Virus record (IMG/VR): IMGVR_UViG_3300021519_000012
Location: 1 to 56,651 of that record
Direction: 5' to 3' (one strand)
From: a virus
DNA: 56,651 bases
In this document: piece by piece, positions 20,901-27,809 of the stretch
How the letters are laid out: every line of letters starts with the position of its first letter
Position numbering within the stretch: the first letter of the stretch is position 1
The notes under the pieces: generated by a model
Seen by the model: the letters and a program-made list of their open reading frames with translations, nothing else
What the model was told of the DNA's origin: nothing
The model's database searches: none
Position numbers and translations under genes: made by a program

Positions 20901-21139
20901 TAACATTGTATAGAAATCAATGGGCTCAACCAGGCGAAACAATTTTCTCGTTTATTTCAAGTCCGGCAAACAAAGATTCATTAGATTTAACAAGTTTAAA
21001 AGAGCTTGCTAATACACCGCTAGGCGGAAGAGGTACTTTTCCTAATGGTCCAGATACTCTGTTTATCAACGTTTATCTAACATCAGGACTACCATTGCAG
21101 ACCAACTTGGTTTTACGTTGGGGTGAGGCACAGGCATAA
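17918..21139 (+). CDS. Large virion/baseplate structural protein, 1073 residues
   Basis: This protein lacks the GGVGIGG modules of its neighbours. It has a region MLDADFEYGLQPTKWQTLDI (residues about 126-145) and two HGL-type segments (TTPHNLST, STAHGLFPGQT), a pattern I associate with large structural proteins of aquatic T4-like phages. The middle (residues about 480-700) contains DDQNGIFFQYDGQ, GAGFIEWMVRGPDGTYM and YFPPNGVVMIDNELIRY, typical of beta-rich virion proteins, and a related DQDRGYIFSYQAPN recurs near residue 800. Start chosen at ATG 17918, which has AAGG 11 nt upstream. The stop overlaps the next start (TAATG). Probably baseplate or tail-spike associated; precise role unknown. 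Confidence 0.7.
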   Translation: MAKQQIRQYAFTTGTVGTTNIEVLGKVDLEQLTLITNATRNVILYNFADATYAGTTVTFNRGDSTNFPKATQNGDGTTTINLTVNTTGYSSADRLQIFYERAEQIVRPWPMGTDAFERTRAANPQSMLDADFEYGLQPTKWQTLDIVRAAPSIYEIPGSDIGISSLITDASNGQAANIESLITVVSTTPHNLSTNSAITVNGLDISIQGYSRAMGPSIVNSVPNQTTFTYYAKAAVGSTSSQSLLTPYTTIRKGGFYSNSAMTPTYAVAGSGNTTTGTVTLTFSTAHGLFPGQTILSLVNSDNGSNNHTLVQGPFTIFSVPTPTTAMFNARNVGTITGTPIGNIYVRGDAFFVHRPLDGGVSLGTGGPSYGTHAQRMSKKYIRYQSGKAVNYNTAALFAPNYDVRSVTASNTIVGSTIYITMDEFDHGLQAGAGIQLNGMTSATGFAGTYTVAQIVDERTIAITATSVLSSVTPPISNPSYINHTTWHGAYIRAGTFDDQNGIFFQYDGQYMAVGLRYSTLQLAGTMALTPSSNIVSGTNSRYDQQLAAGDRIVVKGMSHVVTSVNSGTQITVTPPYRGASSITGAKSAKTFENIIPQYQWNVDRCDGTGSVFNPSGYNLLPWKMQMVGLQWTWYGAGFIEWMVRGPDGTYMTVHRLKNSNTRTEAYMRSGNQPVRYEVQNEGARSTLVNDLSSANVAGMTVTDVTYFPPNGVVMIDNELIRYSSKSTSTGSGQLLGLTRTAPLNYYTLGALQTFTATNVAVAHSSTVGVIVASLTASPTVSHWGSAFIQDGGFDQDRGYIFSYQAPNITVSTVKKTAFAIRLAPSVSNAITGDLGVRDLINRSQLLLQTIENTVGGAAQSTGSQAVVIEGVINPGNYPSTVTNITWFPLQGSIAGGSLLGTGQPSFTQVSPSIYINFDNTATYATTINSNAAAGATTLAVASTATMAIGDALVTTTASLANTGIAGNTFITSIGNATVVISQPILSAIPNSTPITLYRNQWAQPGETIFSFISSPANKDSLDLTSLKELANTPLGGRGTFPNGPDTLFINVYLTSGLPLQTNLVLRWGEAQA

Positions 21140-21642
21140 TGAGTCAAGCCAGTCAACTATCGTTTATAAGTAGTTCTACGGGACAGATAGTAATTGCCGC
21201 CACTACTGCATCAGAATCAACAACTACGGGTGCTCTACAAGTAGCAGGTGGCGTTGGTATAGGTGGTGGACTATATGTCGGTGGGACAGTTACTGCTACA
21301 AACTTTATATTAAACGGATATCAGGTTAGCACAGGGTCAGGCGGGACATCATTCACTGGTGGATCAGTAGCTAATCCTATTACTATTACAAGCACTGCGG
21401 CATCAACCTCAACCACCACTGGAGCACTACAAGTAGCTGGTGGGGTTGGCATCGGCGGTAATTTATTTGTAGGTGGTGTTATATCGGGCACCTTAAATAT
21501 ATGTGGAACAAATAACAAAATTACAACAGCCGTCGTACTGAATTCAACAACTAATGCACAGTCATTTGGAGCAACATCAATTGCTCCAGGTGGTTCATTA
21601 TTCGTCCCAGTGGGATCAAGATATAAAGTAACAGTATTTTAA
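21139..21642 (+). CDS. Short fibre-family protein with two GGVGIGG modules
   Basis: A 167-residue member of the fibre family whose start codon overlaps the preceding stop (TAATG). It holds two modules (TTTGALQVAGGVGIGGGLYV and a second GGVGIGGNLFV) and ends in a small beta segment (GGSLFVPVGSRYKVTVF). No receptor-binding domain is evident, so it may be a fibre adaptor or a shortened fibre paralogue. Confidence 0.68.
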   Translation: MSQASQLSFISSSTGQIVIAATTASESTTTGALQVAGGVGIGGGLYVGGTVTATNFILNGYQVSTGSGGTSFTGGSVANPITITSTAASTSTTTGALQVAGGVGIGGNLFVGGVISGTLNICGTNNKITTAVVLNSTTNAQSFGATSIAPGGSLFVPVGSRYKVTVF

Positions 21643-21660
21643 TTTTAAGAGAGAACTAAC

Positions 21661-22554
21661 ATGGCAACAACAATTAACAATTCAACAGCTGGTATACTAA
21701 CTACACCAGATGCAACAGGCGCACTAACTCTGCAAACTGGAGGAGTAGATGCTATAACAATTGATACTTCACAGAACGTGACTATCAGTCCCGCAGGTGC
21801 AAGTACTGTGGCAATATCACCAGCTGGCGCATTGACCATCAACCCAACTGCGGCTAGTACAATTAACAATGCTTCCATTGGCGTTACTACAGCAGCCGCA
21901 GGTAGATTTACAACATTAACAGCTACAACTAGTGCCACATTGAGTCCAAGTGGCACAGTTATCATCAATCCAACTACTGCTAGTACAATAGACAATGCTT
22001 CCATTGGCGTTACTACTCCGTTGGCTGGCTCATTTACATCACTAACAGCTACTTCGGTTGGTACAGCGGGTGTTCTAGCAAAAACAGGTGGGCAAACAGC
22101 CAATATTACAGTTACCAACACTGTCACATACACAACTGGTGGTAACACATTAGCCAGTCAAACTGCTACTACAGGTGCTACTTGGAGAGTCCGTGCATTT
22201 GGTCAATATGCTGCGGTTACCTCGGCAACCGCTAGAAATGCCCAAGTGAGGCCTTATTGGGGGACTGTTGCATTACCGGCAATTACTCCAGCTGTTCTTA
22301 CCAGTGCCGCCAATACTACCCAATGGCAATGTGAATTTACTTTGACAGCATCTAGTACTACTGCTATGTGGACTGCTGGAAGTTTATTAAGTCGGGTTAC
22401 ATCAGCAACTGCTTTTGCGGTGGATAACGCTACCCCTGCTTCTACTACAGTAACAGCAGGAGCACAAACTTTAGATTTAAGATTTTCAATGTCAAACGCA
22501 ACCCCCGCAGATTCTTGGATTGTTCAATCAGTGATTTTTGAACGACTAGTATAA
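21661..22554 (+). CDS. Tail fibre protein with distinct C-terminal domain
   Basis: A 297-residue protein starting at ATG 21661 behind AGAGAGAA. The N-terminal half has repeats of the type TINNASIGVTTAAAGRFTTL, a motif common in short fibre proteins. From about residue 145 the sequence changes to a globular domain (TYTTGGNTLASQTATTGATW, VRAFGQYAAV, DSWIVQSVIFERL) that looks like a terminal receptor-binding or capping domain. It is the last full gene of the fibre block and converges on the Nudix gene. Confidence 0.72.
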   Translation: MATTINNSTAGILTTPDATGALTLQTGGVDAITIDTSQNVTISPAGASTVAISPAGALTINPTAASTINNASIGVTTAAAGRFTTLTATTSATLSPSGTVIINPTTASTIDNASIGVTTPLAGSFTSLTATSVGTAGVLAKTGGQTANITVTNTVTYTTGGNTLASQTATTGATWRVRAFGQYAAVTSATARNAQVRPYWGTVALPAITPAVLTSAANTTQWQCEFTLTASSTTAMWTAGSLLSRVTSATAFAVDNATPASTTVTAGAQTLDLRFSMSNATPADSWIVQSVIFERLV

Positions 22555-22569
22555 TAAAGAGAACGATAA

Positions 22570-22623
22570 ATGAGCTTTCCAATATCGCCAACAAACGGGC
22601 AACAGCGTATAACCTTTAGTTAA
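22570..22623 (+). pseudogene. Possible remnant of a fibre gene start (17 codons)
   Basis: An ATG with an AAAGAGAA site upstream encodes SFPISPTNGQQRITFS and then stops. The FP-x-SPTNGQ opening matches the N-terminal module of fibre genes (compare TFPSNPLVGDIY at 5110). It overlaps the end of the convergent Nudix gene by four bases. This looks like a truncated fibre gene, but a chance short frame cannot be excluded. Confidence 0.3.
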
Positions 22624-23048
22624 CCTATAACATCTAGGATTGTTTGGATTTTTGCTTTTGTTGTGCGACTGCTTAAGGTAGTTTTTACACCCTGGTGTAG
22701 GGGTTTAGGCCAATTGTCAATGCTGACCCAACAATATCCAGCGTGTTCTTCATTGAGTTTAGGAATAAACTCTTCATCAACAATCAACACATAGGTATTA
22801 TAATAGAACAATTCATCTCTCGATGAATACCATTCAATTGGCACTGTTTTATTGATCTTCGGTAGAAACCCAACTTCTTCTTGAATCTCACGCTGTAGTG
22901 CATCGTATGGGGTTGTATCTTCGGGTTCTTTTTTACCACCAGCAAGTCCCCAAGTGCCCGCAGTGCGGCCTTGAGTTCGAAGTAAAAATAAGAATCTTTG
23001 TGTGTCGCGGGCCAGGAATATTCCCCCCGCACAGGTTACATCGGTCAT
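22620..23048 (-). CDS. Nudix hydrolase
   Basis: A 142-residue MutT-fold protein. The Nudix box runs from GGKKEPED to REIQEEVGF (residues about 37-61); the REIQEEVG metal-binding core is intact, although there is one more residue than the consensus G-x5-E-x7-REU-x-EE-x-GU. Such enzymes hydrolyse nucleoside diphosphates linked to another moiety; T4 has one (NudE), but substrate cannot be told from sequence. Start chosen at ATG 23048, which overlaps the upstream gp15 stop in an ATGA arrangement; an upstream TTG at 23063 would add five residues but is less likely. It is last in the minus-strand gp14-gp15-Nudix operon. Confidence 0.85.
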   Translation of the reverse strand: MTDVTCAGGIFLARDTQRFLFLLRTQGRTAGTWGLAGGKKEPEDTTPYDALQREIQEEVGFLPKINKTVPIEWYSSRDELFYYNTYVLIVDEEFIPKLNEEHAGYCWVSIDNWPKPLHQGVKTTLSSRTTKAKIQTILDVIG

Positions 23049-24448
23049 AGGACTAATCGCCAATCGCCTGCTGTATAAATGCCTTCAACGCTCTTCATCC
23101 AACTTTCTCCATCCCACATATACTGAACCCCAGTACGTGCATTAGTTATGTAAGTTAGATCCTGGACACTAGCAGAATCGAATATAACATTCCATTTTGC
23201 TCCATCCCATTGGATAATATCATTAGCCCGGCCAACAAAGTCCGATGCATCTTCATTTTTCCAAGCTTCTGGCCCATCTGCCGCAGTGCTGGCCACATCT
23301 TCCAATATTAAATATCGAGCATCAGTTGCTGGCCATCCTAATGCGCCATTAGGCAAATAAGGGCGAGGATTAAATGTTTCTGGATTAACAATAGCATCTA
23401 CGGTACCACGCGGTAACTGTCCAACAGCATCAGAAATCAACGTATTCATAGCAACAGTATCTTCATCAAATGTGATTGCCATGATACTGTCATCTGTAGG
23501 ATTTAAGCTGATATATCCGACTATTTCGTTTCCATCGGGCTTTGTCAATCTAATCTGACTCAGTCCTGCGGTAAACTGTCCCGGATACGCATCTAAAATA
23601 CTCATCCAATTCATGCTACGTGAACCGTCTGATCCCTCGGGTATTAACTTAGCGGTGCTATCTAAAATCAGTAGACCTAGATTTCCTAATGTAGTTACTC
23701 CTACGCTTACTGCATTTCTGCCAGAGAAATAATCAACTTCGGTGCCATTGCTGTATGCACCCGATGCTTTAGTTCCTGGAGCATCTTCAAATACTGATGT
23801 AATAATCTTAGTAATAATACCTAATTTTTTAACCTTGGCCGGAGTAGTGATCCAAACAGGACTTTTAAAAGTTAACGAAGCAATATCAATATCCTGTTCT
23901 AAGCCTTGCGGAATCTGACGGCTACTTAAACTAAATGAAGTAAGTTCAAGCAAACTCAAACTAGTCCAGTCTAGATAGTTGTTACTGCTTTGTATTTCTA
24001 TACTAGGGTTAAACAATACTAATAATTGTTCAACAATTTGTAATTTTTGATCTGTGTTGGTGCACCAAATATCTGCAACAAATTGCAAATCATATGGCGT
24101 TGGCATTAAGCGTTCTACTGTATAGTTTGCACCTTGGGTATTAAGATATTCATTTCCTTGTTCGTCAAATGCACGTTCACGAATATTAACTTTACTAACA
24201 AATGTCGGATCTTGCAAGCGGTCACGAGCAAATTCCATGTTCTTAATGTAGCAGGCAATAAAGGGTGCGCTTTGAACTATGTTTTCACTGTTCTTGTTTA
24301 GCACTTGTGCTACCTGACGATTCATATCACCATAGCGAACAGGAATCTGTACAAGTTTACCCTTGGCATCCTTGTAGGCAAAGTTACTCATTACACGCAT
24401 GAACTGCGTTAGATATCTTTTTATTTGAGAATCGTAGAAGTACTCCAT
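23045..24448 (-). CDS. 15: Tail completion and sheath stabiliser protein (gp15-like)
   Basis: The N-terminal ~250 residues match the T4 gp15 pattern: YFYDSQIKRY at the start, VPVRYGDMNR, then YTVERLMPTPYDLQFVADIW and QIVEQLLVLFNPSIEI (compare T4 YNPSPIKMIYELSIF and QIVEQILPYFQP). gp15 caps the tail tube and sheath and joins the tail to the neck. At 467 residues it is much longer than T4 gp15 (272). The extra C-terminal half (DGNEIVGYISLNPTDDSIMA, DVASTAADGPEAWKN, DDIIQWDGAKW-like segments) looks like added beta domains. The ATG overlaps the gp14 stop by one base (TAATG), so the two are coupled. Confidence 0.78.
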   Translation of the reverse strand: MEYFYDSQIKRYLTQFMRVMSNFAYKDAKGKLVQIPVRYGDMNRQVAQVLNKNSENIVQSAPFIACYIKNMEFARDRLQDPTFVSKVNIRERAFDEQGNEYLNTQGANYTVERLMPTPYDLQFVADIWCTNTDQKLQIVEQLLVLFNPSIEIQSSNNYLDWTSLSLLELTSFSLSSRQIPQGLEQDIDIASLTFKSPVWITTPAKVKKLGIITKIITSVFEDAPGTKASGAYSNGTEVDYFSGRNAVSVGVTTLGNLGLLILDSTAKLIPEGSDGSRSMNWMSILDAYPGQFTAGLSQIRLTKPDGNEIVGYISLNPTDDSIMAITFDEDTVAMNTLISDAVGQLPRGTVDAIVNPETFNPRPYLPNGALGWPATDARYLILEDVASTAADGPEAWKNEDASDFVGRANDIIQWDGAKWNVIFDSASVQDLTYITNARTGVQYMWDGESWMKSVEGIYTAGDWRLVL

Positions 24449-25584
24449 TAATTATCTGCCCTAGGTTTTAATATTTTGCTTAGTGCTTGTCGCTCCGGCA
24501 CTATTTGTCCAGCAATAGTAGCAGTGGTATTATTGTTAATAAAGCCAGTGCGTTGTGTTTGTCTTGTGACAGAATTATCAGCAGCGACTCCGTCTTTTGG
24601 TTTGTTGGTTAATGTCATACGCACATCTTGTTCATACATTATCCAGGTATGTCCGCTGTATCTAAACAATCTATTTGGGAAGTAATCTGTGCGTAGATGA
24701 AACTGTCCTTCAATAGCAGCGGTTGGGAATGTAATTCCAAAACTATAAGGAGCACCATTTGGTGGTTTACCATCACCTGTTAAGTATCCAACGTAGAAAT
24801 CTTTTTCAGGACTCTTAAGAATGTAACTAGCATCTAGGCTATGAGTTTCACTACTAGCATCTACATCCACATTGGTAGTATCTTCAATGGCCACAGTGCC
24901 GTCTGGATTCTGCGGAACTACATATAGTTGTTTAGTATCATATCCGCTTAGTGGAGCATCGGCTTCTGCTTGTGCTATGATAGCATCGTTGACTGCAATG
25001 TTTTGATTGTAGGTACTGATAAGATCTCGTAGACTGCTTCCATCAGTAGCACCACTTGCCGCATCCAGAATCTCTGAGTATTCCTGACTGTCTACTAGTG
25101 GTACACACTTAACACGTAACAGGTGTGGATACCAAGTTTGACTAAATCCGACACTGGCACGAGTAACATCTTGCACTACATAAAATCTTTTTAGAGCAAC
25201 GCTGGCATCATCCAGGGCATATTCATCTTTTAAGTGAGGTAATTCTAATACGTCACCTGCCATAATTTTACGGCCTAGGGTATCTACACAGTTGCGCAAG
25301 TGTAGATGCATAAAAAGCGTATCGTTGTTTAGGAATATACCAAACTGACTTAGATTAAAATCTAAATCTTGCATTTGATAAATGCCACGCATTACATACA
25401 CGTCTGGTGCATAATGGCGATCACGATTTTCCATTAGAATAATATCTTGTATTCCCAGTTCAGGAATAGGATTTGCCTGGGTAGGAACACCCGGAGTAGC
25501 CTCACCGTCTGCAGGGTTTACAGGACCCATATATTTGTGAACATAAATGTCCACACCTCCGACCTGAAATTCTTCATTAATCAC
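24448..25584 (-). CDS. 14: Neck protein (gp14-like); true start probably upstream at 25644
   Basis: The order gp14-gp15 and motifs such as GIQDIILMENRDRHYAPDVY, FNLSQFGIFLNNDTLFMHL and GRKIMAGDVLELPHLKDEYA identify a T4 gp14-type neck protein, which with gp13 forms the collar to which tails attach. The coordinates use the first conventional start (GTG, 25584), but that GTG has no ribosome-binding site. The frame stays open upstream and encodes PRLSLYRPEKGADFRFIDR, which looks like real protein. An AAAGGAG site at 25652-25658 is ideally spaced for an ATT codon at 25642-25644, which would give 398 residues. Longer than T4 gp14 (256 residues). First gene of the gp14-gp15-Nudix operon. Confidence 0.75.
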   Translation of the reverse strand: MINEEFQVGGVDIYVHKYMGPVNPADGEATPGVPTQANPIPELGIQDIILMENRDRHYAPDVYVMRGIYQMQDLDFNLSQFGIFLNNDTLFMHLHLRNCVDTLGRKIMAGDVLELPHLKDEYALDDASVALKRFYVVQDVTRASVGFSQTWYPHLLRVKCVPLVDSQEYSEILDAASGATDGSSLRDLISTYNQNIAVNDAIIAQAEADAPLSGYDTKQLYVVPQNPDGTVAIEDTTNVDVDASSETHSLDASYILKSPEKDFYVGYLTGDGKPPNGAPYSFGITFPTAAIEGQFHLRTDYFPNRLFRYSGHTWIMYEQDVRMTLTNKPKDGVAADNSVTRQTQRTGFINNNTTATIAGQIVPERQALSKILKPRADN

Positions 25585-25631
25585 GCGATCAATAAAACGA
25601 AAATCCGCACCCTTTTCGGGACGGTATAAAC

Positions 25632-26297
25632 TTAATCTTGGAATTTTAATTCTCCTTTGATAGCAATTAATTTACAGCGACCACCGTGCCATCTAAGGTA
25701 ATTTGATTGTCCCTTTCCAGTTTTATTGCAGTGAGGGCATATAAACAAAGGCATGTTTGCCTTTCTAATCTCGCTAAATTTAATTCGCTCTTCAACAGTC
25801 CATCTTTCAATTGCAGACTGCTGCATTTTTTTCTTAGATTCTTCTGTATGAGGTTTTCTAGGGTATGGAGTTTTTTTATGTCCTTTTGATTTGGCTTTTT
25901 TCTCTGCACTCCATTGCTTACCAAAATTATAATTTTGACTTCCAGTTCTTGTATTTTTTGTAGTAAGTGACCGCATAAGTTTTATCTGATTGTACATTCG
26001 TGATGTTATTTTATATCGATTTTGTCCGATACCCTGTACTTGGGTAATATATAGTGATTTCCACATTTTACTTTTTGCATCGCCTACTACCATTTTAGTA
26101 AGTAGCCAGTGACAAATAAAATGCTCTCGTGCAGTTAATTTAACTAGATTAGGTTGCTTATTACTACCACCTAAACTTTTAGGAATAATATGATGTTTTT
26201 CAGTATAGCCAGAAATATCTCGATTTTGAGCATTAAAAATAATATTAAAATACCACTTGGTATATTTGTTCTGTAGGAAGTCAAAGGTCTCTAGCAT
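25632..26297 (-). CDS. HNH homing endonuclease
   Basis: A 221-residue protein with an HNH core EKHHIIPKSLGGSNK...NLVKLTAREHFICHWLL (residues about 33-66), including the paired histidines and the downstream histidine typical of phage free-standing homing endonucleases. A basic middle (AEKKAKSKGHKK) and a C-terminal zinc-ribbon-like motif C-P-H-C...H-x3-C (residues about 184-205) are likely DNA-binding. It lies between gp14 and gp13, genes that are adjacent in T4, and its end contains the ribosome-binding site of gp14. This suggests insertion at the gp13/gp14 junction. A CATAAATA box lies 7 nt before its ATG. Confidence 0.85.
   Translation of the reverse strand: MLETFDFLQNKYTKWYFNIIFNAQNRDISGYTEKHHIIPKSLGGSNKQPNLVKLTAREHFICHWLLTKMVVGDAKSKMWKSLYITQVQGIGQNRYKITSRMYNQIKLMRSLTTKNTRTGSQNYNFGKQWSAEKKAKSKGHKKTPYPRKPHTEESKKKMQQSAIERWTVEERIKFSEIRKANMPLFICPHCNKTGKGQSNYLRWHGGRCKLIAIKGELKFQD
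25642..25658 (-). promoter_or_regulatory. Ribosome-binding site with probable ATT start for gp14
   Basis: On the minus strand AAAGGAG (25658-25652) is followed by 7 bases and then ATT (25644-25642) in the gp14 frame. No ATG, GTG or TTG is available at a suitable distance. The site lies inside the last codons of the upstream HNH gene. ATT is a rare start codon, so the assignment is inferential. Confidence 0.5.
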
Positions 26298-26304
26298 AGT
26301 CTAC

Positions 26305-26312
26305 TATTTATG
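26305..26312 (-). promoter_or_regulatory. Late promoter box CATAAATA (minus strand)
   Basis: Seven of eight bases match TATAAATA. It ends 7 nt before the HNH endonuclease ATG at 26297 and is back-to-back with the plus-strand box for gp13. Confidence 0.5.
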
Positions 26313-26320
26313 GCTAAATA
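26313..26320 (+). promoter_or_regulatory. Late promoter box GCTAAATA, leaderless geometry
   Basis: The TAAATA core ends exactly 5 nt before the gp13 ATG at 26326. There is no room for a ribosome-binding site between them. With T4 late geometry (box at -13 to -6) transcription would begin at the A of ATG. Confidence 0.55.
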
Positions 26321-26325
26321 TCTGT

Positions 26326-27084
26326 ATGAGTACATTAGAACAGACCCGCCAACCCGTAGTTGAGTATATCAAAGCCATGCTCGGATCCGGGATGATTGAT
26401 GTGGAATTGGACCCTATACACTATAACACCTCTATTGATCGTGCTTTTGCAAAATACCGCCAAAAAAGCGCAAATAGTGTAGAAGAAAGTTATGCATTTT
26501 TAACCCTGGAGCAGGATGTTAATGAATACGCACTTAGCCAAGAAGTTATCGAAGTTCGTCAATGTTTCCGCCGCAGTATTGGTAGTAGAACAGGCGGTGG
26601 CGATACTGGTAGTTTATTTGAGCCATTTAACTTAGCCTACTCTAACACCTATTTGTTAAGCACCAGCAACATGGGTGGACTAGCAACATACTACGCATTT
26701 GCTTCATACCAGAAAATGGTTGGTAAAATGTTTGGTAGTGAAATTAATTTTACGTGGAATCCTGCTACTAAAAAATTAACAATAATGCAACGACCACGTG
26801 GCGAAGAAACATTATTGATTTGGCTATATAATCATAAACCCGACTTTGTGCTTCTAGCAGATCCATACGCTGGTATTTGGCTTAAAGACTATGCCCTAGC
26901 ACAGTCCAAGATTATCTTAGGCGAAGCTCGTGAAAAGTTCCAAACTATTGCTAGCCCACAAGGTGGCACACAGCTAAACGGAGCCGCCCTTAAATCAGAA
27001 GGCCAAGCCGCTATCGAGCGTCTAGAACTAGAACTAGCAAACTACGGCACTGGTGAAAAACCAATGTGGTTTGTAGTTGGCTAA
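26326..27084 (+). CDS. 13: Neck protein (gp13-like)
   Basis: A 252-residue protein. The C-terminal part, with DPYAGIWLKDYALAQSKIIL, GEAREKF, ASPQGGTQLNGAALK and a final Asn-Tyr-x-x-G segment, is the conserved signature of T4-like gp13 neck proteins, which bind the portal and gp14 to complete the head neck. The start was set at ATG 26326 rather than an in-frame codon farther upstream, because the N-terminus STLEQTRQPVVEYIKAMLGSG fits the family and the extra upstream codons would overlap the HNH gene. No ribosome-binding site is visible, only the TAAATA box 5 nt away. It faces away from gp14/gp15, unlike in T4. Confidence 0.85.
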   Translation: MSTLEQTRQPVVEYIKAMLGSGMIDVELDPIHYNTSIDRAFAKYRQKSANSVEESYAFLTLEQDVNEYALSQEVIEVRQCFRRSIGSRTGGGDTGSLFEPFNLAYSNTYLLSTSNMGGLATYYAFASYQKMVGKMFGSEINFTWNPATKKLTIMQRPRGEETLLIWLYNHKPDFVLLADPYAGIWLKDYALAQSKIILGEAREKFQTIASPQGGTQLNGAALKSEGQAAIERLELELANYGTGEKPMWFVVG

Positions 27085-27093
27085 CCAAATCTG

Positions 27094-27122
27094 TTGACAC
27101 TGTAATCAAACGGTAATAAACT
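27094..27122 (+). promoter_or_regulatory. Possible sigma70 promoter before the dNMP kinase
   Basis: A perfect TTGACA (27094-27099) is followed after 17 bases by TAAACT (27117-27122), which matches 4 of 6 bases of TATAAT. A better -10 match, TATAGT at 27122, would need a 22-base spacer. Its place directly before the gp1 homologue, an early/middle function in T4, fits host-polymerase transcription. Confidence 0.45.
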
Positions 27123-27144
27123 ATAGTATCATCCAGGAGATACT

Positions 27145-27780
27145 ATGATCATCGGCATTTGCGGCTTCATCGGCAGTGGTAAAGATACTATTGCAGACTA
27201 CCTAGTCAATTTCAACGGTTTTAGAAGAGAAAGTTTTGCTAACTCATTAAAAGATGCAGTAGCTTACGTATTTGGTTGGGACCGCACAATGCTAGAAGGA
27301 CGAACTAAGGCTGCTCGTGAATGGCGTGAACAAGTTGATCCATGGTGGGCAGAACGATTAAACATGCCACACCTAACTCCACGTTGGGTCCTACAGTATT
27401 GGGGAACTGAAGTGTGCCGCAAGAGCTTTCATGACGATATTTGGATTGCTAGTTTAGAAAATAAACTTCGCACATCAAAAGACGATATTGTTATCAGTGA
27501 CTGCCGTTTTCCTAACGAAATTAAATCAATCAAAGCCGCAGGCGGCATCGTAATCCGTGTTGTTCGTGGCCCAGAACCTGAATGGTATAGTATTGCAAAG
27601 AATGCCAACAAAGGCGCACCTATTGCTCAAGAATTACTTAAAGAATTTGGTGTACATGCTAGTGAAACTGCGTGGGTTGGAACCGACTTTGATGCGGTTT
27701 TAGATAACAACGGTACTATTGATGAGCTGTTTCAGCAGATCAAAACCATCGCAACTCCCGAACTTACTCCTGCTGTTTAA
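27145..27780 (+). CDS. 1: Deoxynucleoside monophosphate kinase (T4 gp1-like)
   Basis: A 211-residue P-loop kinase. GFIGSGKDT (residues 7-15) is the Walker A loop; WREQVDPWWAERLNM, PRWVLQYWGTEVCR and SDCRFPNEIKSIKAAGG follow in the order seen in T4 gp1. The enzyme phosphorylates dNMPs to dNDPs for phage DNA synthesis in the cytoplasm. Close in length to T4 gp1 (241). The ATG at 27145 has CAGGAG upstream. It stands between gp13 and the solute-binding-protein cassette, preceded by a possible sigma70 promoter and followed by a late promoter box at its own stop codon. Confidence 0.9.
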   Translation: MIIGICGFIGSGKDTIADYLVNFNGFRRESFANSLKDAVAYVFGWDRTMLEGRTKAAREWREQVDPWWAERLNMPHLTPRWVLQYWGTEVCRKSFHDDIWIASLENKLRTSKDDIVISDCRFPNEIKSIKAAGGIVIRVVRGPEPEWYSIAKNANKGAPIAQELLKEFGVHASETAWVGTDFDAVLDNNGTIDELFQQIKTIATPELTPAV

Positions 27781-27786
27781 TAAATA
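27779..27786 (+). promoter_or_regulatory. Late promoter box AATAAATA
   Basis: Seven of eight bases match the T4 late box. It overlaps the stop of the dNMP kinase gene and lies 23 nt before ATG 27810, with a GGAG ribosome-binding site between, so the DctP-like gene is likely expressed late. Confidence 0.55.
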
Positions 27787-27809
27787 TCATTATATAAACA
27801 GGAGTTGTT

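Noticed and set aside
23048-23063. Upstream TTG start for the Nudix hydrolase
   Set aside because: The ATG at 23048 overlaps the gp15 stop as ATGA, the usual coupling, and the five extra residues would add nothing recognisable.
26257-26325. Upstream extension of gp13 into the HNH gene
   Set aside because: The extra residues have no family resemblance and overlap both promoter boxes and the divergent gene start.
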